64,000 bases of DNA from Tyzzerella sp. (GCA_017472665.1 JAFUOS010000007.1:1-64000), one strand, 5' to 3'. Counted from the stretch's first letter, positions 52,685 through 61,057 are shown. Numbers and translations: made by a program. Notes: a model not told the origin generated them from the sequence alone.

Positions 52685-52981
52685 ATGGTACATCACATAG
52701 TTATGTGGAATTTTAAACCAGAAATTGAAGAAGCAAAAAAAGAAAACATCAAAAAGGAGATGGAGGAAAATCTGTGTGCGCTTGTAGGCAAAGTTCCAGG
52801 CCTTTTAACCGTAGAATTTGTAAGCAATCCGATATCATCCAGCACACATGATATCGCACTAGTTACAACGATGGAAAGAGCAGAAGATGTTGCGGTATAT
52901 GCAACGCATCCAGAACATGTAAGAGTGGCAGATACATATGTACGTCCTTACGTAACAAATCGTGCCTGCTTAGATTACTAG
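52685..52981 (+). CDS. Dabb (stress-responsive A/B barrel) protein
   Basis: A 98-residue Dabb domain, starting MVHHIVMWNFKPEIEEA, with VPGLLTVEFV and THPEHVRVADTYVRPYV. Members are dimeric barrels of mostly unknown function; a few are enzymes, such as polyketide cyclases. It starts 18 bp after the kinase stop with a strong AAAGGAGG site, so it is probably in the same transcript. It could be part of the peptide system or simply a downstream passenger; Dabb genes are widespread singletons in Lachnospiraceae. Confidence 0.88.
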   Translation: MVHHIVMWNFKPEIEEAKKENIKKEMEENLCALVGKVPGLLTVEFVSNPISSSTHDIALVTTMERAEDVAVYATHPEHVRVADTYVRPYVTNRACLDY

Positions 52982-53007
52982 AAGACAATGTTATAATCAA
53001 CACATGC

Positions 53008-53054
53008 AAAAAGCGCAACAAACAATCCCATTTGGAATGTTTGCTGCGCTTTTA
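53008..53054. terminator. Bidirectional terminator between the Dabb gene and the ABC permease
   Basis: AAAAGCGCAACAAAC (53009-53023) pairs with GTTTGCTGCGCTTTT (53039-53053), one mismatch, with T-runs on both strands. Confidence 0.8.
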
Positions 53055-55052
53055 TTATCTTAATTTTTTCGCAGTATCCTTCGGAAGCATAACTGAGAGA
53101 TATGGAATCCCATCATCCGTCATAAGTGCTACGTTGCAATCGTAATAATCTTCATAATTGTAACCAGAATCTGTCTTATAGAACATTTCTGATAAAACGA
53201 ATTGGTCCTTGATTTCATTCACCTGTTCTAAATCTGAAACTTCCACATATGCATCCTCGAAACAAATCTCCAAGGAGATGATCTCATATTTGTCGAAAAT
53301 CTCTTCATTAATAGAACCATATTTCGCTGTATTATCATTGCTTTCAATGGAAGCATCTAATAGTGCAATAGTCTGTGTAAATTGCGGATATACGTAGCAT
53401 GAGAAATTACGATTATCCGATTCATCCTCATAGTATACAATAAAATGTCCCAAAGCAGCTTCTGTTGACTCTTGCGAGTAGGTCAGTTCTGTGTATTCAG
53501 CCAGGTAAGTTTCAAAGAGATGTTCCATTTCATTTGTTTCCATGTGTAAAGTAATGGAACTAACCATGTCATTCCAAGCAATATATTTTATTTCGCTCCA
53601 GTCGGCAGAATATAAAGCGCAATAATCATCTTTGAATTCTTTTGTAGCATAAATTTTGTCAAACAATTCCTGGTTCTGTTCCAAATCCATGAAATAGTCT
53701 CGTTTCTTTGTTGTACCATTTTTTAGGCGATATTCAAAACGAATCCAAATGGCATTTTCATTGTTTCCATCTAAATCTTGTTCCACGATGTTCTGAGCTA
53801 ATAAGAAAGCGTCATCCAGATATTCACCAGAAATGCCATTCCCCTCAAGGCCTACATCATACCAGTAGCAGCTATTGTTTACCCCAATCGCAATTGATTC
53901 TAATTTATCCAGTTCAGGTAAATAATCGTCGTATTTGAACCAGTCAAACCAGAAGAAACAAGCGATTCCTATGCAGGCAATAAAGCAGCAAATCATTTGT
54001 TTCTTGTGCGACAATAAACCGCGGATATCAAACTGAAAGATACTTTCAATAATGCCGTGCAGCAGTATTGTTCCAATCACAAAACCAAAAATCATCCAAA
54101 TATTAGAACCAACTGAAGTAACTTCGCTCAAGTACAAACCAAGATAGAGTGTCAAAGGAATTACCAGTAAAATGCGGATTACAGGACTACATTTTTCAAA
54201 TGCCATCGCACGACCAGCAGATTCGGAAGGTCGTTTGATAAATAGGAAATAAGTAAGTAATCCTAATAGGCAAATTAAAACTAGAATAATAACAAAATCT
54301 ATTACGTGGTTACTAGCAGTCCAACCTGAGTCGTATGAATAGTCACCTATCAATTTATAGGCAGAACCAATTGGTGAAAAATAGGTCAAATAACTAAGCA
54401 GTTTTTCGTTTTCAGATGTAACATAGGTTTTGAAGTGTACTGCTGCATAAGAAGGATAGATGTATCGTAAGATAATCGGTACATATGCAGAAAATACACA
54501 AAACCCGAAAAAGGCAATTACCGAATTTCCAGTCATAACCATTGCCAATGCGGCTGTAAGATACGTTATAAGGAAAACAACTATCATACACAAATAATTC
54601 CATAACAAGTTCATAATGAGTGGGGTGGTCGCAAAGCCATATATTGTTAATATCAACATCTCCAGCGCAATACAAAGTGTAAAAGGAATCAGGAACACAA
54701 GAAAGGAACTGGAAATTCGAAGTCCAAACCAAGTTTTTCTACGGATTGGAAGTGATTCATAAAAGTCCACCTGTTTCTTAGAATGTAAATACCGAAAAAA
54801 GTCAAATGCAAGTAAAATTGCAATAAGTACGATTGGTACTACATATCCGTAGCCTGGCTGTGTTATATCTCTCAATTGATTCTTAAGCCAATCTTTTGAA
54901 GAATGAACCACATGTTCCTGAGCCCAATTTTGTATGCTCAAAAAGAACACCAGAAACTGCACAAAAAATACCAGACTGGTTGCAAATATAGAAGCAACAT
55001 GATGTTTTAATGTTTCTCTAATGGATTTAAATAATGAGATTCTGCATGTCAT
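53055..55052 (-). CDS. ABC transporter permease, YtrC/D-like, with large C-terminal domain
   Basis: The 665-residue permease has about nine hydrophobic segments in its first 370 residues. They are followed by an extracytoplasmic domain of about 290 residues that I do not recognise beyond its placement in DUF6449-type permeases. The segment RYLHSKKQVDFYESLPIRRK near residue 90 is common in GntR-linked permeases. It overlaps the ATPase gene by 26 bp. With the ATPase and YtrA-like regulator it forms a unit of the type that responds to envelope-acting peptides in Bacillus and Clostridia; the substrate is unknown. Confidence 0.82.
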   Translation of the reverse strand: MTCRISLFKSIRETLKHHVASIFATSLVFFVQFLVFFLSIQNWAQEHVVHSSKDWLKNQLRDITQPGYGYVVPIVLIAILLAFDFFRYLHSKKQVDFYESLPIRRKTWFGLRISSSFLVFLIPFTLCIALEMLILTIYGFATTPLIMNLLWNYLCMIVVFLITYLTAALAMVMTGNSVIAFFGFCVFSAYVPIILRYIYPSYAAVHFKTYVTSENEKLLSYLTYFSPIGSAYKLIGDYSYDSGWTASNHVIDFVIILVLICLLGLLTYFLFIKRPSESAGRAMAFEKCSPVIRILLVIPLTLYLGLYLSEVTSVGSNIWMIFGFVIGTILLHGIIESIFQFDIRGLLSHKKQMICCFIACIGIACFFWFDWFKYDDYLPELDKLESIAIGVNNSCYWYDVGLEGNGISGEYLDDAFLLAQNIVEQDLDGNNENAIWIRFEYRLKNGTTKKRDYFMDLEQNQELFDKIYATKEFKDDYCALYSADWSEIKYIAWNDMVSSITLHMETNEMEHLFETYLAEYTELTYSQESTEAALGHFIVYYEDESDNRNFSCYVYPQFTQTIALLDASIESNDNTAKYGSINEEIFDKYEIISLEICFEDAYVEVSDLEQVNEIKDQFVLSEMFYKTDSGYNYEDYYDCNVALMTDDGIPYLSVMLPKDTAKKLR

Positions 55053-55926
55053 AACCTACAACCTCCGTTTCGCTGATAAAGATTTCTTCCAGTGTCAGTG
55101 GAAGGGATTCATAGTAAATTGGTTCCAATGCTTTGATAACGTTCAGTACTTGTTCTTCTTGTCCGCGTACCGTCATTGTCAAAAGTTTTCCTCTGCGCTG
55201 CATTTTTAAAATGTCAAGTGAGTGGTGCAGCTCTTCGTCAACTTCTGGCGGCAATACGCATTGTACTTTTAATAAATTGCATTTTAATTCTTCCAAATCT
55301 TTTGAGAGGAGAACGCCTCCTTTGTGAAGGATACCGATATGGTCACAAATATCTTCCAATTCACGCAAATTATGTGAAGCGATGATAGGAGTGAGGCCTC
55401 GTTCCTCGATTTCTTTGGCAAAAAGGCTTTTGATTGCCTGTCGCATAACCGGGTCTAATCCATCAAATGTCTCATCACAGTAAAGATAGGAAGCATTGGA
55501 ACAAATTCCAAGGAGAATCGATACCTGTTTTTTCATTCCTTTTGAGAATGTATTGATTTTGCGGTTATAATCCAAACCAAAGTTCGTCAAAAATTCACGA
55601 AAACGTGTTTCATCAAAAGCAGGATAGTAGTTCTTATAAAAAGAAATCAAATCTGATGGAGTTGCATTTGGGTAATAAAACTGGTCATCGGAAATATAGA
55701 ACAATTTCGATTTCGCATTCGGATTATCCCAGACGGGTTCGCCATCTACATAAATCTGTCCGGAATCTGGCTTTAAAACGCCGGCCATCATACGTAGAAG
55801 AGTACTTTTTCCAGCACCATTTGTTCCAAGCATTCCAAATACAAGACCATTTTGGATTGTTAAATCGATTTGGTCGACTGCCTGTACGTTGCCAAACGAT
55901 TTACTTACATTTTTTATCTTAATCAT
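55027..55926 (-). CDS. ABC transporter ATP-binding protein
   Basis: A 299-residue nucleotide-binding subunit with Walker A GTNGAGKST near residue 36, a degenerate signature (FSKGMKKQVSILLGI), Walker B YLYCDETFDGLDPV and the SHNLRELEDICDHIGIL H-loop region. The signature FSKGM in place of LSGGQ is typical of the YtrB-like group. Its start overlaps the regulator's stop by 4 bp, so all three genes are translationally coupled. Confidence 0.94.
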   Translation of the reverse strand: MIKIKNVSKSFGNVQAVDQIDLTIQNGLVFGMLGTNGAGKSTLLRMMAGVLKPDSGQIYVDGEPVWDNPNAKSKLFYISDDQFYYPNATPSDLISFYKNYYPAFDETRFREFLTNFGLDYNRKINTFSKGMKKQVSILLGICSNASYLYCDETFDGLDPVMRQAIKSLFAKEIEERGLTPIIASHNLRELEDICDHIGILHKGGVLLSKDLEELKCNLLKVQCVLPPEVDEELHHSLDILKMQRRGKLLTMTVRGQEEQVLNVIKALEPIYYESLPLTLEEIFISETEVVGYDMQNLII

Positions 55927-56300
55927 TTATCCACCTCCATAAATATTTTGCTTACATATTCTGTAATTTCCTTTTGGGTGATACCAATCTCTTTGCAATG
56001 CTGTAAATGTTCCTGCAGTTCATTTAGTGTCTTTGCTTTTTGCTTTTCAACTAAAGATTCATCTGCACGAACGAAATTACCACGGCCTTTTACGGAATAA
56101 ATAAATCCGCTTCGTTCGAGTTCGCTGTAAGCACGCTGAATTGTGTTTGCATTAATGGATAGCTCAATTGCAAGCGAACGAACAGACGGAAGCTGAGTAT
56201 CCGGCTCTAGTGCACCATTTAAGATCAGAGTCTGAAAACGATCAATGATCTGTTCATAGATTGGTCGCTTATCGTTATAGTCAATGATAATCAACGCCAT
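55923..56300 (-). CDS. GntR regulator, YtrA subfamily
   Basis: A short 125-residue GntR protein: winged helix with ARSLAIELS-like LPSVRSLAIELSINANTIQRAY (landmark, about 37-58) and ERSGFIYSVKGRGNFV, then only a two-helix dimerisation tail (about 75-125), which defines the YtrA subfamily. YtrA regulators repress ABC genes in response to cell-wall antibiotics. A matching operator half-site pair is seen just upstream (56325-56349), so autoregulation of the three-gene unit is likely. Confidence 0.93.
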   Translation of the reverse strand: MALIIIDYNDKRPIYEQIIDRFQTLILNGALEPDTQLPSVRSLAIELSINANTIQRAYSELERSGFIYSVKGRGNFVRADESLVEKQKAKTLNELQEHLQHCKEIGITQKEITEYVSKIFMEVDK

Positions 56301-56324
56301 TCTCCTTTCTTTAGGATATTTTCA

Positions 56325-56349
56325 TGTGTACTAATTGTATTAATACACT
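56325..56349. promoter_or_regulatory. YtrA-type operator
   Basis: TGTGTA and TACACT half-sites are separated by 13 bp. The Bacillus YtrA operator is described as AGTGTA-N13-TACACT, so only the first base differs. It also covers a minus-strand TACAAT that may be the -10 of the unit. Confidence 0.72.
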
Positions 56350-56415
56350 TATTATTACATGTGGGAATGTTGTAGTCAATATTTTTTGGAAAAATAAGGT
56401 ATTTTTAAGATTTAT

Positions 56416-56496
56416 TAGAAAAAGTTCTTAATATTCATTAGGAAAAAGTAATTGCTATTTTCCTAGAAAAAGTTGACAAATATATTAGGAAATGAT
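56416..56496 (+). repeat. Four phased AT-rich direct repeats upstream of the glycine riboswitch
   Basis: TAGAAAAAGTT-like units start at 56416, 56439, 56464 and, more diverged, 56486. The spacing is 22-25 bp, about two helical turns. The third overlaps the -35 region. Confidence 0.55.
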
Positions 56497-56501
56497 AAAG
56501 T
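56473..56501 (+). promoter_or_regulatory. Promoter of the riboswitch-symporter transcript
   Basis: TTGACA (56473-56478), 17-bp spacer, TAAAGT (56496-56501). The -35 is perfect, the -10 weak. Confidence 0.5.
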
Positions 56502-56530
56502 TAATGAAAATTTTATAACGGCAGATGAAG

Positions 56531-56693
56531 TTCTTAGGGGAATGGCGGGCAGCCTACCGAAGGAGTAAAACTCTCAGGTGTTCAAGATTGAATGAGGACT
56601 AAGAATGGATGTGGCTCTGGAGAATCTCAAGTATGAGTACCGAAGGTGCAAGGCAGTAGAAACTGCTGAATCTCTCAGGTAAAAGGACGGAGT
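56531..56693 (+). promoter_or_regulatory. Tandem glycine riboswitch
   Basis: Two aptamers are seen. The first is closed by TTCTTAG/CTAAGAA (56531-56537 with 56599-56605) and contains TACCGAAGG (56555-56563) and CTCTCAGG (56571-56578). The second is closed by GCTCTG/CGGAGT (56614-56619 with 56688-56693) and contains TACCGAAGG (56638-56646), TCTCTCAGGTAAAAGGAC (56671-56688). These are the signature glycine-aptamer elements. A terminator (56746-56779) follows before an amino acid symporter gene. The arrangement suggests glycine-dependent control; whether it turns the gene on or off needs measurement. Confidence 0.92.
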
Positions 56694-56745
56694 GAGCAAA
56701 TGTAAATGATTGTGTTTATATTTGCTTGTGTGTTATGTCTTCTCT

Positions 56746-56779
56746 GGAGCAGTTGAATATTCAGCTGTTCCGTTTTTAT
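56746..56779 (+). terminator. Riboswitch-controlled terminator
   Basis: An 11-bp stem GGAGCAGTTGA (56746-56756) with TCAGCTGTTCC (56761-56771), two G-U pairs, and a T-rich tail, ending 17 bp before the start codon. It is the probable expression platform. Confidence 0.8.
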
Positions 56780-56795
56780 TTTAGGAGGAAAAAAC

Positions 56796-58214
56796 ATGTT
56801 AGAATCAATTGAATCAACACTTTACCCTATCGTGGTAAAAATGAACGAGTATTTATCTAGTTACATTTTGATCGTTCTGCTCATTGCAGTAGGTCTTTGG
56901 TACACGATTAAAACTCGTTTTGTACAAGTTCGTTACTTTGGCGCAGGTATGAAAAAAGTATTTGGAAACCTTTCTTTAAAAGGCGGCGCACAAAAACAAG
57001 GTATGAGCTCTTTCCAAGCATTAGCAACAGCTATTGCAGCACAAGTAGGTACTGGTAATATCATCGGTGCATCTGGTGCTATCTTAACTGGTGGTCCTGG
57101 TGCAATTTTCTGGATGTGGGTAATCGCATTCTTAGGTATGGCAACGATTTATGCTGAAGCAACATTAGGACAAAAAACACGTGTAATTGATAAAGACGGT
57201 AATGTACATGGTGGTCCGGTTTATTACATAAGAACAGCATTCAAAGGTGGCTTTGGAAAATTCTTAGCAGGTTTCTTTGCAGTAGCTATTATTTTAGCAC
57301 TTGGATTCATGGGATGTATGGTACAATCTAATTCCATCGGATCTACTATGGAAACAGCATTTGGTATCCCAGGATGGGTTGTTGGTCTTGTTTTGGTTGT
57401 GATTTGTGGATTTATTTTCTTAGGCGGTGTACAGCGTCTTGCTGCAGTTTGTGAGAAATTAGTTCCACTTATGGCAGCAATTTTCTTACTTGGTGGTTTA
57501 GTAGTACTTGCTGTTCGTATTAAATACGTTCCAGCAACTTTCGGAATGATTTTTAAATATGCATTCCAGCCACAAGCTATCGTAGGCGGTGCTTTCGGTG
57601 CAGCACTTAAAGCGGCAATCAGCCAAGGTGCAAAACGTGGACTTTTCTCAAATGAAGCTGGTATGGGTTCCACACCACATGCACACGCACAAGCAAATGT
57701 AAGTCATCCACACGAACAAGGTATTGTTGCTATGATTGGTGTATTTATTGATACATTTGTTGTTTTAACATTAAATGCGCTTGTTATTATCGCAACTTTA
57801 TATACAGCAGATGGTCCACTTGCAGAATGCGGAGCTGCTGCAGCAAGCACAGTTCTTACAAAAGCAAATCTTGCACAGACCGCTTTTGGTACTGTAATGG
57901 GCACAAACTTTGGTGCTATGTTTGTAGCAATTTGTTTATTCTTCTTTGCATTTTCAACAATTCTTGGTTGGAACATGTTTGGTAAGATTAACGTAGTTTA
58001 TTTATTCGGTGAAAAGAATGCAAAAATCAGTACAATCATTTATACAGTTGTTGCTTTAGTTTTCATCTTCCTTGGAACATTGATGTCTAACGATTTAGTA
58101 TGGGAACTTACAGATGCATTTAACTATTTAATGGTGCTTCCAAATGCCATTGCATTATTTGCATTAACAGGTATGGTAAAATCATCATTGAATGAAGTGG
58201 AAAAGAAAAAATAA
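56796..58214 (+). CDS. Sodium:alanine/glycine symporter (AGCS family)
   Basis: A 472-residue membrane carrier with about 11 hydrophobic segments that takes up alanine or glycine with Na+. Family landmarks are SFQALATAIAAQVGTGNIIGAS near residue 70 (substrate and Na+ site), GGPGAIFWMWVIAFLGMATIYAE (landmark), and GAKRGLFSNEAGMGS. A tandem glycine riboswitch precedes it, which favours glycine among the family's substrates. A GGAGG site lies 7 bases before the ATG. Confidence 0.95.
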   Translation: MLESIESTLYPIVVKMNEYLSSYILIVLLIAVGLWYTIKTRFVQVRYFGAGMKKVFGNLSLKGGAQKQGMSSFQALATAIAAQVGTGNIIGASGAILTGGPGAIFWMWVIAFLGMATIYAEATLGQKTRVIDKDGNVHGGPVYYIRTAFKGGFGKFLAGFFAVAIILALGFMGCMVQSNSIGSTMETAFGIPGWVVGLVLVVICGFIFLGGVQRLAAVCEKLVPLMAAIFLLGGLVVLAVRIKYVPATFGMIFKYAFQPQAIVGGAFGAALKAAISQGAKRGLFSNEAGMGSTPHAHAQANVSHPHEQGIVAMIGVFIDTFVVLTLNALVIIATLYTADGPLAECGAAAASTVLTKANLAQTAFGTVMGTNFGAMFVAICLFFFAFSTILGWNMFGKINVVYLFGEKNAKISTIIYTVVALVFIFLGTLMSNDLVWELTDAFNYLMVLPNAIALFALTGMVKSSLNEVEKKK

Positions 58215-58236
58215 ATAAGTTGATGAGAGTTTAAGG

Positions 58237-58284
58237 GAACTGTCGCATTTTCGATTTGTAATCGTTGATGTGGCAGTTCTTTTT
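58237..58284 (+). terminator. Terminator after the symporter
   Basis: A 12-bp stem GAACTGTCGCAT (58237-58248) with ATGTGGCAGTTC (58268-58279), an inner CGATT/AATCG pairing, and TTTTT. Confidence 0.85.
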
Positions 58285-58368
58285 GGGTTATACTATATGC
58301 AACGAGATCTAAAATGATTGGGTGATTCTATATGTAACAATACACAAAACAATGATGGAGGAGATTAC

Positions 58369-59583
58369 ATGAACGTACAGGAAATTTTAACAAAAGCGTC
58401 TGAATTGCAGCCACAATTACAATCTATTCGCCGTGATTTGCATCAGCATCCAGAGTTGGGGTTTGATTTGACTTATACAAAAGAATTCGTTAAGAATGAA
58501 TTATTGAAGATGGGATATGAGCCTGTTTCGTGTGGCAAAGCTGGTTTGGTTGTGCTGGTAGGTGGCAAAAAGCCGGGAAAGACCATTTTACTTCGTGCGG
58601 ATATGGATGCACTTGCACTTAAGGAAGAGGCAGATATTGATTTTCGGAGCCAAAACGAAGGAAAAATGCATGGCTGTGGCCATGATATGCATGCCGCGAT
58701 GTTGCTTGGTGCGGCAAAAATATTAAAAGAGTATGAGGATGAGATTCAGGGTACTGTGAAACTGGTATTTCAACCGGCGGAAGAGATTTTCCAAGGGGCC
58801 AATGATATGATTCAGGCAGGTGTTTTGGAAAATCCAGATGTAGATGCTGCACTTATGATTCATGTTATGGCGGGACTTCCAATGCCTTCCGGTTCTGTGC
58901 TGGTACCAAGTGGTGGTATTTCGATGGCATCCTGTGAGCAGTATCATATTCACGTAAAAGGTAAAGGGGGACATGGCTCTGCGCCTCATATTGCGATTGA
59001 CCCAATTACTGCTGCGGCACATATTCATATTGCCTTGCAGGAAATCAACAGTCGCGAGCTTGCAGGCGGAGAATTTGGTGTATTTACTACTTGCCATTTT
59101 GAAGCCGGAAAGACTTCTAATGTAATTCCAGACGATGCCGATATGTGGGGAACAATTCGTACGATTGACCCAGAGGGTAAGATAGGTGGTCAGATTAAAG
59201 AGCGTATGACTGAGATTACGGAAAGTGTTGCGAAAGCATATCGTTGCGAGGCGCAGGTGGAATTCTATGATTATTGTCCATGTATGGTGATTGACGATGC
59301 ACTAGCAGATGCTACATTGACATATATGAATGAGCTTTTGGGACAAGGTGCTGTGAGTATGAAGTCGATTGGGATGGATAAGCCGGCGGGTGGAAGTGAG
59401 GATTTTGCTTTTGTAAGTCATAAGGTGCCGACAGTCAGTATGTTTCTTGCGGCGGGAAATGCGGACGAGGGATATATTTACAGTCAGCATAATCCGAAGG
59501 TGAGATTTGATGATTCTGTTTTATTTAAGGGCAGTGCAGCTTATGCGTATGCGGCGCTTAGATGGTTGGGAAAATCTAAATAA
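58369..59583 (+). CDS. M20-family amidohydrolase
   Basis: A zinc-dependent amidohydrolase of the M20D type (N-acyl-amino-acid or hippurate hydrolases, and IAA-conjugate hydrolases). The start IRRDLHQHPELGF, metal ligands in DMDALAL, GCGHDMHAAMLLGA, PAEEIFQGA and the late PAGGSEDFAFV are all present, with the dimerisation domain (about 190-300). The natural acyl-amino acid is unknown. ATG 58369 follows GGAGGA; an open frame from 58318 has no site. Confidence 0.93.
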   Translation: MNVQEILTKASELQPQLQSIRRDLHQHPELGFDLTYTKEFVKNELLKMGYEPVSCGKAGLVVLVGGKKPGKTILLRADMDALALKEEADIDFRSQNEGKMHGCGHDMHAAMLLGAAKILKEYEDEIQGTVKLVFQPAEEIFQGANDMIQAGVLENPDVDAALMIHVMAGLPMPSGSVLVPSGGISMASCEQYHIHVKGKGGHGSAPHIAIDPITAAAHIHIALQEINSRELAGGEFGVFTTCHFEAGKTSNVIPDDADMWGTIRTIDPEGKIGGQIKERMTEITESVAKAYRCEAQVEFYDYCPCMVIDDALADATLTYMNELLGQGAVSMKSIGMDKPAGGSEDFAFVSHKVPTVSMFLAAGNADEGYIYSQHNPKVRFDDSVLFKGSAAYAYAALRWLGKSK

Positions 59584-59607
59584 AATTTAAAATAAGGATT
59601 TCTTTTG

Positions 59608-59649
59608 TGCGCTCATTCGTTTATAATGAACCTATGGGCGCATTATTTT
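59608..59649 (+). terminator. Terminator after the M20 gene
   Basis: TGCGCTCAT (59608-59616) pairs with ATGGGCGCA (59634-59642), followed by TTATTTTG. Confidence 0.6.
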
Positions 59650-59728
59650 GTTGCCGAGCATATGTGAAAAGGTTTAGTAATCCTTTTCTGAGTGATAATA
59701 ATAAAAATGCGAAGGAGAGAAAAATACT

Positions 59729-60151
59729 ATGAAAAAATTTGTAGAAGAATTCAAGAAATTTATCAGCCGTGGAAATGTCATGGATATGGCAGTCGGTGTT
59801 ATCATCGGGGGTGCGTTTACAAGTATCGTAAATTCGTTGGTAAATGATATTATCAATCCTATTTTGGGTGTTTTTGGCGGATTGAATTTTAGCGAGTATT
59901 CGATTAAATTATCTGGGGATGCGACATTGAATTATGGAAACTTTATCACAGCAGTGATTAATTTCCTGATTATGGCGCTTGTGATTTTTTCGATTGTGAA
60001 GCTCATGAATACAATGGCTGCTAAGATGGCTCCAAAGAAAGAAGAAAAGCCAGCAACACCAACGACAAAGAAATGTCCATTCTGTAAGACGGAGATTGCG
60101 ATTGATGCGACAAGATGTCCGCATTGTACATCTGTATTGGAAGAGGAATAA
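59729..60151 (+). CDS. mscL: Large-conductance mechanosensitive channel MscL with C-terminal zinc ribbon
   Basis: MscL opens under membrane tension and releases solutes on osmotic down-shock. The N-terminus (FKKFISRGNVMDMAVGVIIGG landmark) with the first pore helix, and the second helix (FITAVINFLIMALVIFSIVKLMN landmark), are standard. The periplasmic loop is shorter than in E. coli. After residue 105 the sequence KKCPFCKTEIAIDATRCPHC adds a Cys4 zinc ribbon in place of the simple C-terminal helix bundle. This addition recurs in some Firmicutes; its role is unknown. Confidence 0.95.
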   Translation: MKKFVEEFKKFISRGNVMDMAVGVIIGGAFTSIVNSLVNDIINPILGVFGGLNFSEYSIKLSGDATLNYGNFITAVINFLIMALVIFSIVKLMNTMAAKMAPKKEEKPATPTTKKCPFCKTEIAIDATRCPHCTSVLEEE

Positions 60152-60166
60152 TACATAAGGAAAAAC

Positions 60167-60205
60167 AAGGGCTTAACCATTTTATTGCGTTAGGCCTTTT
60201 CTTTT
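60167..60205 (+). terminator. Terminator after mscL
   Basis: An 11-bp stem AAGGGCTTAAC (60167-60177) with GTTAGGCCTTT (60189-60199), two G-U pairs, then a T-rich tail. Confidence 0.78.
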
Positions 60206-60215
60206 CTTGGCTTGA

Positions 60216-60244
60216 TTGATTTATACTATTTTTCGTGTTAGAAT
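60216..60244 (+). promoter_or_regulatory. Promoter of the methyltransferase gene
   Basis: TTGATT (60216-60221), 17-bp spacer, TAGAAT (60239-60244) with TGT directly before it. Confidence 0.5.
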
Positions 60245-60271
60245 TAAAAACAAAATATTTCAAAAGAGAGA

Positions 60272-61057
60272 ATGAAAATGTCAAAAGAATTAGAAGTTTA
60301 TTATAATAAATTTTGTGAAGAAAAACGACTAACCAGAAGACATGGTAATGTGGAATATGTAACTTCCATGAAATACATTCACAAGTATCTGGAAGAAATG
60401 CCAAAGGATGCAAAAATTCTCGATGTAGGAGCTGGAACTGGAAGATATTCGGTAGCTCTTGCAAATGAAGGTTATGATGTAACAGCAGTGGAGCTTGTAA
60501 AATACAATCTTGGTATCCTAAAGCAAAAAGGGAGTACCGTAAAAGCCTATCAAGGAAATGCCCTTAACTTAAAGAGATTTCAAGATGATACGTTTGACAT
60601 GACGCTGGTGTTTGGGCCAATGTATCATTTGTATACAATGGAAGATAAACAGAAAGCTTTGCAAGAAGCAGTTCGTGTGACAAAACCGAATGGAATTATT
60701 CTTGTTGCATATTGTATGAACGAGTATAGCATCCTGACATATGGATTTAAAGAAAATCATATAAAGGAAAGCTTGGAAAACGGCAAAGTAAATAATTCTT
60801 TTCGTGTAACACCAAAAGCAGAAGATTTATACGATTACGTAAGATTGGAAGATATTGATGAAGTGAATGCGAGCGCTAATGTGGAACGAATTCAGATTAT
60901 TGCGGCGGATGGTCCTGCAAATTATATGCGCCAGGTTTTGAATGCGATGGATGAGGAAACATACAATTTGTTTATTCAATATCATTTGTCTACATGTGAA
61001 AGACCTGAACTACTTGGAGCAAGTGCACATACACTCGACATATTAAGGAAAGTTTAA
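60272..61057 (+). CDS. Class I SAM-dependent methyltransferase, substrate unknown
   Basis: The SAM-binding motif I is ILDVGAGTGRYSVALANEGYD near residue 50, followed by VELVKYNL (motif II) and FDMTLVFGPMYHL (motif IV). This is the general Methyltransf_11/25 fold; the substrate cannot be deduced. An in-frame ATG at 60278 is an equally good start given AAGAGAG upstream. It is spaced 69 bp from the next gene. Confidence 0.88.
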   Translation: MKMSKELEVYYNKFCEEKRLTRRHGNVEYVTSMKYIHKYLEEMPKDAKILDVGAGTGRYSVALANEGYDVTAVELVKYNLGILKQKGSTVKAYQGNALNLKRFQDDTFDMTLVFGPMYHLYTMEDKQKALQEAVRVTKPNGIILVAYCMNEYSILTYGFKENHIKESLENGKVNNSFRVTPKAEDLYDYVRLEDIDEVNASANVERIQIIAADGPANYMRQVLNAMDEETYNLFIQYHLSTCERPELLGASAHTLDILRKV

